NCBI GenBank assembly: GCA_051453625.1
Contig: JBOZIK010000001.1
Span: forward strand, 87,550,932 to 87,614,931
DNA from: Welwitschia mirabilis
Lineage: Eukaryota > Gnetophyta > Gnetopsida > Welwitschiales
Reading direction: 5' to 3'
Length of the DNA: 64,000 bases
The notes under the pieces were generated by a model. That model worked only from the letters and a program-made list of their open reading frames with translations, ran no database searches and was not told the origin of the DNA. Shown here piece after piece: positions 11,270 to 20,968 of the stretch; positions within the stretch are counted from its first letter, which is position 1, and every line of letters begins with the position of its first letter. A program made the position numbers and the translations under genes.

Positions 11270-12710
11270 GCAAGAATAACTTAATCAATTTGAAAGATGT
11301 AATTTTTTAGAACTTAGCACTAAGTGGGTTTTAAAAACAAAACATATGAACATGGTAATTTTATTAAAAACAAAAAAAGATTAGTAGAAAAGGGTTACAA
11401 TTAGTAAAAATGAATTAACTTTAAAGAAGCCTTTGCTCTTGTAGCTTATATGGAATCAATAAGAATGATTCTAGCTATTGCTTACATAAAAGGGTTTAAG
11501 CTTTATCAAATAAATGTTAAGAGTGAATTTCTAAATGGAAATATTTAAGAATAAATATATGTTTAACAACAAAATTGATTTATTAACTCATGAAAAACTA
11601 ATCATGTTTACAAATTAGAAAAGAATCCCTATGGTCTTAAACAAGCTCCTAAAGCTTGATATGAGAAACTCTCAACTCATCTAATTAAAAATGATTTTAA
11701 AAGAGGTACATCAGATGTAATATTATTTATTAGAAAAGATGGTAATAATTTTATTATCATTTAAATTTATATAGATGATATTATTTTTGATTCTATTAAT
11801 GAATCCTTATGTAAGAAATTTGTCAAGATTATGCAAGATAAGTTCAAAATGAGTTCCATGGAAGAAATGAACAAGTTCTTGGGACTTGAAGTTCTATAAG
11901 ATAAATAAGGTACATTTATTTCACATGCTAAATGTATTAAAAATTTGCTAGTTAAAAATGGTTTATAGGATTATAAAGAAAAAGACGCTCCTATGAATCA
12001 AAACACCAAATTCAGTAAAGATGAAAATGATAAGAAGGTGGATCAAAAGCTATATAGAGATGTGATCAGTATTCTATTATGCCTTATAGCTAGTTGCACT
12101 GATATTATGTTAAGTGTAAGGATTTGTACATGTTATTAAAGTAATCCTAGGGAATCACTTCTCATAGCTATCAAATGAATTTTTCATTACTTAAAGGATA
12201 CTACTAACTGAAGGCTTTAGTACTCAAAGGACTCCTCCCTTAATCTAGTAGGGTATTGTAATGTATATTGGGCAAGATGTAAGAATGATAGAAGAAGTAC
12301 AAGTGTAACATGATTTTTGCTTGAACAATGTCTTATTTTTCTGAGTAGTTAAAAACAAAAATTAACTACTCTATCAATAGCACATGTAAATTACATTTCT
12401 ACTAGAAATTGTTGTGTATAACTTCTAGGGAGGAATAAAATGTTAAAATATTTTATACTCTCCATGAACAGCACTTCCATCTATTATGATAATAAGAGTT
12501 TCATTAATATATCCAAAATTCCTATACAACACTCAAGAGCCAAGCATATCAAGATCTAATATTACATTCCCAAAAAACATGTTTAGAATATTATAATGCA
12601 ATATATCAATATGGATAATTAACTTACAAATTCATTTATAAAACCTCTAAGTATAAAAAGATATGTATAGTTATGTAGGAATTTTGAAATTGGGCTTTAC
12701 CCAATCAGGT
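11270..12710 (+). pseudogene. Copia reverse transcriptase and RNase H
   Basis: RT signatures in order: LYQINVKSEFLNGNI (about 11500-11545), VYKLEKNPYGLKQAPKA followed by a stop in place of Trp (11608-11660), and the catalytic YIDD box at 11768-11779. Then come NKFLGLEV near 11870 and DVISILLCLIAS (about 12060-12095). RNase H motifs follow: LVGYCNVYWA near 12245, where the Asp of the usual DADWAG is lost, RRSTSVT near 12292, YYDNKSFINIS near 12485 and QHSRAKHIKI near 12530. The frame ends near 12706. Stops mostly stand for Gln or Trp. The combination and order are diagnostic of Ty1/copia. Confidence 0.85.
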
Positions 12711-12719
12711 AAGTAAATA

Positions 12720-13770
12720 GATAATATCCTCTAAATTCTCAACTCCACATTATATTATCTTATGAGTTGAGGTTATTAGTTAAATGTAATTAAAAGATAA
12801 AATTATATGCTAAATAATTACTTTTTAAAGATATCATTGTTATGCTTGCATCACTTATAGATCTTTTTGAAAAACGAAAAACTTTTATTACAGACATCTT
12901 CATTTTTATGGATGTCTATTAGAAATATATCTCAAGTATTATAGATATCTTTAACTATTCTATTATTAAATATGATTAGAAAAGTGCTAATTGGTACCTC
13001 TAAGAATACAAACTTAGTAAAAGTACTAGGATCCCACAGAGACACATGTGTAGGAGAAGTAATAGATTTTAGAATTTGTATTCCTTTCCTTTGCTTTTCA
13101 AAAAGGAAAAGAAGTTTTAACAAATCAATGATAGCAAATATAGATTGGTTGAATAAGAGGTATTTATTTAAACACACTCAAATGAATTATTAAATATTTC
13201 TGTGGTTTATGTTCTATTTCTGCGCTTTACGTTCTACATGCTTATTTGAATGGCAAATACCATGATTCATCAATTTTTTATGCATTTAGTTAAATTGATC
13301 AATTAATTATTTAATATGTCTTAATCTATTTTTTAAGTGAGATATGTCTATGTATTTTCATCTGATTTCAAGTGGTTATTATCACAATTTTTTCAATATC
13401 ATTCCAGACATTGTTTATGTGCATTTCTCTAGAATATAAATGTCTAACTTTAGCTGATTAAATGAGATTACACTAACAAGATTTGTGATCCATTTAAGGA
13501 AAATACTATTACCTTATGAGGGAGAGAGGGCTACCTTGAGAGGAGATTCTCATTTGTTGTAAGATTGGTGATGGACCAAAAAACCACTATTTTATTATAG
13601 GTTAAGAATATCTATCAGTGTGAGTTGAAGCTATTCTTTATAAGTGGATGTACCTAGGTTGGAAAATTACATTATCTTAGTAAGGTTTTTTTATTATACA
13701 TTATCATTCTATTATTAGGTAAAATTTACTTGGTAAAACTCATTCATCACCTCCCCCCCAATGATTCTCA
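12720..13770 (+). repeat. 3' LTR of the nested copia element (start uncertain)
   Basis: Ends at 13770 in GATTCTCA like the 5' LTR. The last 270 bases align clearly with 8557-8822. Its start was not fixed: equal length to the 5' LTR would overlap RNase H, so this copy has lost sequence, including at least one tandem unit. Overlapping open frames of 73-81 codons on both strands near 12932-13193 lie in LTR sequence and are not considered genes. Confidence 0.55.
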
Positions 13771-14700
13771 AGAAATTTTCAAAGAAGTGAAAATAAATAT
13801 CCCTCTTTTAAAAGCCATTAAAAAAGTTCCTTATTATGCCAAATTTTTGAAAGATATATGAACTATTTAGAAAGGATGAATGCGAAGAGTAAAGCCTTTC
13901 TTACTTAACAAACTAGTGCTATAATTCAAAACCAAATCCCTCCAAAATACAAAGACCTAAGATGCTCTATAATATCCATCACTATTATTAATAAAAACGT
14001 TTAATAAGCCTTGTAGATCTTGGAGGTGGTGTTAATTTTTACCTTATAGTATCTATAAAGGACTTGATTGAAATGATTTTAAAAATATCAAACTTCAATT
14101 ACAATTGGTTGATAATTCCTTGAAGGAACATTGGAGGATAATTGAAGATGTGATTGTTCAAGTTGAAAATTACTACTCTCTAGTGGACATTTTAGATTTG
14201 AAGTTAGGAAAATCTAGAAACAATACCATTCCTATTATCTTGGGGAGATATTTTTCTTAATATATCTAATACCCTTACCAATTCTAGGAATGGTTTGTTG
14301 AACATTTCCTCTAAAACATGATTGTTCAATCGAATATTTCCAATACTATGAAGGAACTTGATGATATGCAAGGAGTGGATTTTATTGAAGTCCTTGGTAA
14401 TCTTAATCCTTCTTATTATTCTTCCTCTTTCATCTTCTTTAGATTTAAATTCATATGATAATAGTTCTTCTTATGATATGAACTTACCTCTTAAAAATCT
14501 AAAATCTATTTTTAATGATAACACTTTTGATTCATTGATTTCTTCATCTATGCCTTTATCAAAGGAAAATATTTTGTAAGAATTATTAGTTAAGCAAGAG
14601 AAAAGGATAGGATGGTCATTTTATCACTTAGACTCTTTAAACCTTAAAGAGTATTCTACTCACATCCTTTTTGAATTTTTTAATTCATGTGTAAAGTATT
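13771..14700 (+). pseudogene. Gypsy protease region (right part of interrupted Athila-like element)
   Basis: Resumes the frame broken at 7261. IFKEVKINIPLLKAIKKVP and AKFLKDI (about 13775-13862) form the conserved segment preceding protease in Athila-like pol. QIPPKYKDL lies near 13938. The protease active site appears as DLG followed by GGVN, with the catalytic Asp codon at 14016-14018. EDVIVQVENYYSLVDILDL is at about 14146-14200 and the PIILGRYFF flap-side motif at about 14230-14257. MKELDDMQGVDFIEVL (about 14349-14395) and a KRIGW motif (about 14600) mark the junction to reverse transcriptase. Several frameshifts are present. No reverse transcriptase follows; the frame drifts into unrelated sequence. 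Confidence 0.75.
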
Positions 14701-15060
14701 TTCATTATAATATTCCTAAGTCTAATTCATCACTTGATCAACCACCATATTATTTTATTCTTAATCCTTTTTTACCTTCAATCATAAGTTTACACTAAAC
14801 TTGTGAATCTAAATTGATCTTATAAAATTAGATTGAATGTATATAACCTCCTCTTAGAAAGATTGAATCAAATTGTGGAAAAACCTCATTCATTTAAGGA
14901 TGCTCTTTCCATAGAAAACACTAATCATGACCATCTACCTCATCTAAATTTTAGCCACTTATACTCATCCAAGTTACCTTCGTATAATCCATCATTACCT
15001 ACATTTCATCCACTCCTTCCATCATATTATGAGTTTATGAGACTCACTAATCTTGATTAA
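14701..15060 (+). pseudogene. Unidentified continuation after gypsy protease
   Basis: Open frames such as 14833-15060 (75 codons, rich in Leu, Pro, Ser and His) are readable but match no domain I know. Where reverse transcriptase should be, none is seen, so an internal deletion or a further insertion is likely. The last 60 bases, including TATGAGTTTATGAGACT, recur at 28678-28696. Confidence 0.35.
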
Positions 15061-15650
15061 TGGTATTTCCTTTAAATCATGAATTAAAAAATCTTTACAT
15101 TTTCAAAGCTTAGTAAAAGCTTTATGAGTTTTTGATTTTTGATTGACTTATCATTTAAATGTTTGAGTTCTTTATTAAACTTTACATGGATTTAGATATT
15201 TTTAATTTGGAACTAAATTAAAAAGGTGTATTCTTTTCTTTTATGATGATTCTTTGTTTCAAGGCATTTATGGAGATGAAATTACTTTCTCTATGAGAAT
15301 AATGAGCTAATGACCTCTTTCATACACTATGAATGCAAAAAAAGAAAATAAAATAATAAGAGAAATAAATATTAAGAAATGTCTTAAAGCTCTTTAGAAC
15401 ATAATTTTTATATATAATCTTTTCTATTGGGTTTAGTTAACTACATTGAGGTTATGGACACCTATCAGTAATGTAGCTGTAATGATTTATTTATGATACA
15501 TTCACTACATTAGGCTATAGATGCTTGCTAGCAATGTAGAAAAAATTATTCTTGTTCTTTTTTTTTATATCTATTGGAAAAATATATCACAACACTAAAT
15601 GCTCAATGTGATAAAATGCTTGAAACTTGGATGCCTATAAAAAAAGAAGG
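15000..15650 (+). repeat. Dispersed repeat with paired hairpins, copy 1
   Basis: Similar by eye to 28650-29260: shared TATGAGTTTATGAGACT, a block around TGACCTCTTTCAT, TTTCTATTGGGTTTAGTTAACT, and a twice-repeated hairpin. The hairpins are CTACATT...AATGTAG at 15441-15476 and CTACATT...AATGTAG at 15505-15539, with loops of 22 and 21 bases. A third, inverted copy lies at 32550-32700. Probably LTR or 3' non-coding sequence of a gypsy element, judged from its position after protease remnants. Confidence 0.6.
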
Positions 15651-16447
15651 AAAAGGAATTAAATTAACATAAGATTAGAGAAACTTTTATGTTTATGTAT
15701 TTTAACAATTGAATTTGATATTATTTGATTAGTTGTAACTTTACAAAGACTTATAAATTAGAATTTTCTATGTCTTAGTAAAGGATCCATCTAAATTATG
15801 TAAATAAATAAAGACTATTAGCTTATGTTTTCATCTTGTCTTATCTACTCATAGGATTTATGGTAGAATTTTAAATTTCATTCATCCACTTAATCAAATT
15901 TTTACTCACTTTTATGGTTCATTATTAATCACAATCATTTAATTTTCTTTTCTTTAATGAAATGCACACTAGCAAACACATTGTGTTTTCTATGATATGA
16001 TCCCTCTATCCATATCTAGATCCAAGGAAAAATTAATCGAGAATGTTCATAGGATCTATTCATCCAATGAACCTCATTTCATCCACTTTCTATAAAAACC
16101 TATTATTTCCAAGATAATGGCATACAACACTCATTTTTCATGTGACCATTATGCTATTACAACCCTCTTCTAGTTTTCTTAGGCCACATCTTAGAGTTAA
16201 AACCACTACCACCACCTAACCTTACTAACACTACTATAATTCTAGATTTCTATATGTCTAATTTTCTCTTATAATGCTATCTAGCTATTTTGTTAGTTTC
16301 TAGATCATTGGTAAGATTCATTTCATTCAAAAAGTTGTACTATTATTTTTATACTTTCTTTTTTACCTTCTTAACTTTCATTTCCTTTTTTTTTTTTATT
16401 ATTTTTCATTTCCTTTTCTTTCTTCTATTCTATTCTTTTAAGCCATC
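15651..16447. other. Unassigned stretch
   Basis: No gene or clear repeat found. It has T-rich tracts near 16380-16435 and an ACCACTACCACCACC run near 16202. By position it may be leader sequence of the frame that starts at 16448. Confidence 0.3.
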
Positions 16448-17230
16448 ATGGGTGAAAAAGTAGAAATCATTTTAGAGGATGGAATTTTTACATCATTCCT
16501 TACCTTATTTACATCCTTCTACCCTGATAAGATTTAATCAAGGAATTGGAACTATTTGCTTAGAGAGGATGATACCTTTTATTTTTTAAAGGTTATTTTG
16601 AAATTCTATATGAATGCAAAATTAATAAAGATGATCCGTAGATAATTCACCCCTCTATTTGACACACTTCCTTTGTTATTTCTTTAAATGATGTAGAAGC
16701 CTTATTAGACATAGATCACTATGATATTTTACCTTACATGCTTATCAAATTCCTTATCTATTGTTGTTCTACTCTTAATGTTGATTGTGCACTTAATTGG
16801 GAAGGAGATATACTTTACAAATACCTCTATAAATCAACACATGCTATTTAGGTTCATTATTCAAAATGTTTTACCCACATCTCATGTAACCAATTCCCCA
16901 TAGTAGTCACTTTGACATGGTTAGGATTATTCAATATAGTAAACCTTTTGATATTGCCAAATGTCTGTTTAATACTATAGCCAACAATATGGGCTAAAAG
17001 AGTAATCTTCTTCTTCTTGCTTAGTTTTAAACTTGGTCTACATTGCCTTGGCTCACACCATAAACTTTAAGGGAATGGATAAAATCTTTATTGAATCCAT
17101 CACTCATAAAAAGATTACTCAACTTGGAAAGTACAAGAATTAGGATTAGATGCTAGAAAGGCTCCAATAAATTCAAAAAGAAGAACAAAAAATTACTTCT
17201 TCTTTTTATGTTCTTCTCCTTCATACTCTT
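16448..17230 (+). pseudogene. Unidentified retroelement-like frame
   Basis: An ATG at 16448 opens MGEKVEIILEDGIFTSFLTL, and the frame soon shifts. A second stretch around 16660-16760 reads VISLNDVEALLDIDHYDILP, reminiscent of the LGLP-type motif in plant transposon-associated proteins (Transposase_32-like). Near 17080 a short NFKGMDKIFIESITHKKIT stretch is open. Composition is protein-like but stops and shifts are frequent. The family comparison is a guess from general pattern; a gag-like protein of a gypsy element is an alternative. Confidence 0.3.
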
Positions 17231-17990
17231 AACCCACTAGGCTCAAAAGGATAGGAAGAAAACAAGACCTGGAAGATCCTGTTTCCTCCCCTACTTTTTG
17301 TGCTGCCTCTATGACCTATAATCTTCAATTGGATTCCCTATATGATCGGTGTATGGGCGCTTTCTGATTCAACCTGCTGACAAGCCGGGTTGTACCTTAT
17401 GGATGATGCACTAGGGTAACTTCGGATTTAGACCAGAGTTTGCTTTTAGAGATTCCGATAGATTTTGACATAGGAAAGGATTACCACCCCGATCAGATGG
17501 CCTTGACTCAAGCTGCTTCATACTTACTCCATTGTGCCTTTTGGCACTTTTGGGGTGAGTCTGAAGGGATTTTCTTTGACTGGCATGTGATGTGACTGAA
17601 ACCTGGGTGACCCTGTTATTTCCCCTCTTTTTTGTGACGCCTTTGTGGATTAGCGAAAAATTTGTAGAATCTCAGGGCTTATCTACCAAGCCCTGCTGAG
17701 AAAATGCAGACAAATTGCAGCCCGGCAGGGCTGATAACGAGTGTTCAGTCATGAGGGAGGGCAAACTACATACTCCACTCCTCCTGCTGTGCGATTAGGC
17801 ATTGTGAAACAGGAGAGAGATCTTGAAATCTTCCCCTCCTCTGGTGGACTATCGAAATCTTGGAATCATAGAGAAAAAAGCGAGTGAAAAATTACAAACA
17901 ATGCTGGGAAGATTCCTAATGGTGCAGGCATAAAACTGTGGAGCATTAAAAATTGTTAGATTCTCCAAATAATGATTTGGGACTGGGCAT
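17230..17990. other. GC-rich island of unknown origin
   Basis: From about 17230 to about 17990 the base composition changes abruptly to near-even GC, against strongly AT-rich DNA on both sides. One plus-strand stretch without stops (about 17412-17588) reads DLDQSLLLEIPIDFDIGKDY, continues ALTQAASYLLHCAFWHFWGE and ends at TGA; I do not recognise it. A ~50 bp segment is duplicated (17267-17317 and 17600-17650; shared CCTGTT, CCCCT, TTTTTGTG and GCCT). A hairpin CAGGGCTT-ATCTACC-AAGCCCTG lies at 17673-17695. Organelle-derived DNA, a captured gene piece or a GC-rich transposon are all possible. Confidence 0.5.
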
Positions 17991-18013
17991 AAAACTGTGA
18001 AGCATTAAAAACT
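17927..18013 (+). repeat. Short direct repeat at the edge of the GC-rich island
   Basis: GGCATAAAACTGTGGAGCAT followed by TAAAAA occurs at 17927-17952 and, with one change, at 17986-18011, 59 bases apart. It sits where the composition drops back to AT-rich, so it may mark a boundary. Confidence 0.85.
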
Positions 18014-20167
18014 TGCATCTTACTTTGTTATAATGTATTTTGAATTTAATAGAAAAGTAATATGTATTTCTATTTTTAAAAAACTGGATTTAGTTCTAAA
18101 TATTACACAAATTCAAACATCTTAATTTAGCTGTTAGTCTCTATAATTAAATATTGTTACCTAACTATTAATAAAGTCCGAGCCACAAGCATCCCTAACA
18201 AGCATCGCCATCCTATTATATGTAAACAATTTATCATTTTTCATAGACACTCTTGATCACATTTCCTATACTTTTAGAACTTAGGTCTTTGTTAAAAATG
18301 TCATAGAAATAGACTATTTATATTCCTATTTTACATTTCCATTTTAAAATCATCATATTAACTCCTTATTTTCCATCTTATTTTAGTCATTTTAAAGCTT
18401 TTATATCCATATCCTTCAAATTTATAATTTTAATACATTACAACTAAAGTTTTTATCTTTGATTTTTTTATTTGTTTTAACTTGCACATTAACTTTTCTA
18501 CTTTAGCCATGTCTTACACTTTTTTCCTTTTATTTATTTTCTTTTCTAGGTTATTCTGAATCATAGTAGCACATGCATCATTCATTTCTTACTATGTTTG
18601 CATTCAAGTTTTTATCTTAAATACTTTGAGAAGAAAGTTCACATTTGGTTAGGGGTAGTATCATTTACACTTAAAGTACTTAGTTTTCATGATCTTTTTT
18701 TCATTAAAAGTGTAATTTCAAAGTACATTAAACAAATTTTTTTGAAAATCATTCTTCATATTCTCATACTTGATTAAATTAATTTTCAGTTTTTGACATG
18801 TTATCTAATTTTTAAACACACTCATTTTCTAATGGACAAGCAAAAGATTAGTTAATAGGTATGACAACACTCTAAAATTGGCATCTATATTAAGGAATTA
18901 AGGCTTTTTTAGCAAGTTTAATTAATCGTCATAGTGGTTGTATGCATGTCTTTCACTTAAGATCATAAAAATCCTATTTTACTACTAATATACCTAAAAC
19001 ACTATAATTTTGTAGGTTAAAAGTGATATCAAGGATATTATAGCAGGTGACTGAGCTATGTGGAGCACAATTGATACTAGCACTAGTTATAAGCATGTGG
19101 CACTAATTTCATGGAGTAGAATAGTACCATACTTACATTCTTGAGTCCTCTTGATGTGCGTAATTCATTCTCATAATTTTTTCAAAGATAAGATAAATAA
19201 GGAATATTTTCTAAGAAAACCCCTCAATTTAGCCCCATGACTAAATAATTATTTTATGTACTTTTGGGCATTCTTTAGAATAATCTCATTAGGCCTTAGA
19301 AACCCTAATTGAAAATCCTACTTTAGTCCTATAGATACCCTTCCTTACTTAATTTAAAGGGAGTTATTTTAATTGTGAAATTTTAAGAAGATTAAAGATT
19401 AAGTTGTGAATTATCTCTAAGCCTCCTATAGGGATGGACTAGCTATTAAGCTAGCATGATGCTTCTTGGTTTAGCATGAGTACAATTTTTTATTATATGC
19501 TTTACTTATTTTGATAATAAGGTGCTACATGTTCTTGGTGCATTACTTTGATATCAACTTGTGAATGACATACTTGTTATGCTAAGGATTAGTTTAAGTT
19601 ATGCTTTTACTTAAGATCTATTTTGGTAATTTTTATAGATGTTATAGATTGCATAAACTGAATATTTATTTGATTAATCTTGAAAAAGTCTTGCTTTTCA
19701 TTTGTATCTTATGAAGACTAGGTGGCTTAGTTATATTACCCTTATGTCTATGATGGATGAGATTATACCATTGTACTTGATCTTAGACTAATGAAATACT
19801 TATAGTCATAGTGGATTATATCATTATGAATACCTATGCTTTTCAATAAATTTTTTATGTTAGTTTGAATGCTATGTTCCATTCTTAGCTCTTTAAATAT
19901 CATTTCAATCTCTATTACTTTCTACTTTATTCTTGTTTTACTAATATCTTTTATCATATCTTTGAAGAAAAATGACATTGAAACTATTGTACAAATATAA
20001 GTCCTAGTAATTTTGGTAAAACTTAGGTTTGACCATGCAAGATTTGTATTTGTTAGCGATCTTGTGAATTATTATATATTAATTATAGATTTAAGGATGA
20101 CAAATTTCACCACAAACACTTACTTCCTTGCTGATGTAATAATTTCACCTCAATTTAACACTATATG
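18014..20167. other. Unassigned AT-rich stretch, possibly LTR
   Basis: No coding signal. Around 19320-19345 a CCTATAGATACCC element followed by leader-like sequence resembles the promoter part of an LTR, but no partner copy was found. Open frames running into the N gap at 20168 are artefacts of N translation. Confidence 0.3.
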
Positions 20168-20968
20168 NNNNNNNNNNNNNNNNNNNNNNNNNNNNNNNNN
20201 NNNNNNNNNNNNNNNNNNNNNNNNNNNNNNNNNNNNNNNNNNNNNNNNNNNNNNNNNNNNNNNNNNNNNNNNNNNNNNNNNNNNNNNNNNNNNNNNNNNN
20301 NNNNNNNNNNNNNNNNNNNNNNNNNNNNNNNNNNNNNNNNNNNNNNNNNNNNNNNNNNNNNNNNNNNNNNNNNNNNNNNNNNNNNNNNNNNNNNNNNNNN
20401 NNNNNNNNNNNNNNNNNNNNNNNNNNNNNNNNNNNNNNNNNNNNNNNNNNNNNNNNNNNNNNNNNNNNNNNNNNNNNNNNNNNNNNNNNNNNNNNNNNNN
20501 NNNNNNNNNNNNNNNNNNNNNNNNNNNNNNNNNNNNNNNNNNNNNNNNNNNNNNNNNNNNNNNNNNNNNNNNNNNNNNNNNNNNNNNNNNNNNNNNNNNN
20601 NNNNNNNNNNNNNNNNNNNNNNNNNNNNNNNNNNNNNNNNNNNNNNNNNNNNNNNNNNNNNNNNNNNNNNNNNNNNNNNNNNNNNNNNNNNNNNNNNNNN
20701 NNNNNNNNNNNNNNNNNNNNNNNNNNNNNNNNNNNNNNNNNNNNNNNNNNNNNNNNNNNNNNNNNNNNNNNNNNNNNNNNNNNNNNNNNNNNNNNNNNNN
20801 NNNNNNNNNNNNNNNNNNNNNNNNNNNNNNNNNNNNNNNNNNNNNNNNNNNNNNNNNNNNNNNNNNNNNNNNNNNNNNNNNNNNNNNNNNNNNNNNNNNN
20901 NNNNNNNNNNNNNNNNNNNNNNNNNNNNNNNNNNNNNNNNNNNNNNNNNNNNNNNNNNNNNNNNNNNN
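20168..20968. other. Assembly gap (801 N)
   Basis: Run of N. It probably hides the left end of the first copy of the large direct repeat that resumes at 20969. Confidence 1.

Larger units (their letters stand above)
7262..13770 (+). mobile_element. SIRE/Maximus-like Ty1/copia element nested in gypsy pol
   Basis: A copia element with 5' LTR (7262-8822), primer-binding site, gag, protease, integrase, reverse transcriptase, RNase H and 3' LTR ending at 13770, all in plus order. Both LTRs end in GATYCTCA. The flanking pentamers are ATAAA (7257-7261) and AGAAA (13771-13775), a near-perfect 5 bp target duplication. On either side lies gypsy coding sequence that belongs together: Gag C-terminus on the left, and the segment just upstream of protease on the right. 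The 5' LTR starts TATCGG, as expected from TG with one G-to-A change. All frames are broken, so the copy is inactive. Confidence 0.75.

Noticed and set aside
12932-13193. Frames of 73 and 81 codons open on both strands
   Set aside because: Located in the copia 3' LTR; opposite-strand openness and lack of motifs point to chance.
17230-17990. GC-rich island as bacterial contamination
   Set aside because: No ribosome-binding site with long frame, no bacterial gene recognised, and flanking sequence shows no vector. Kept as unknown rather than called bacterial.
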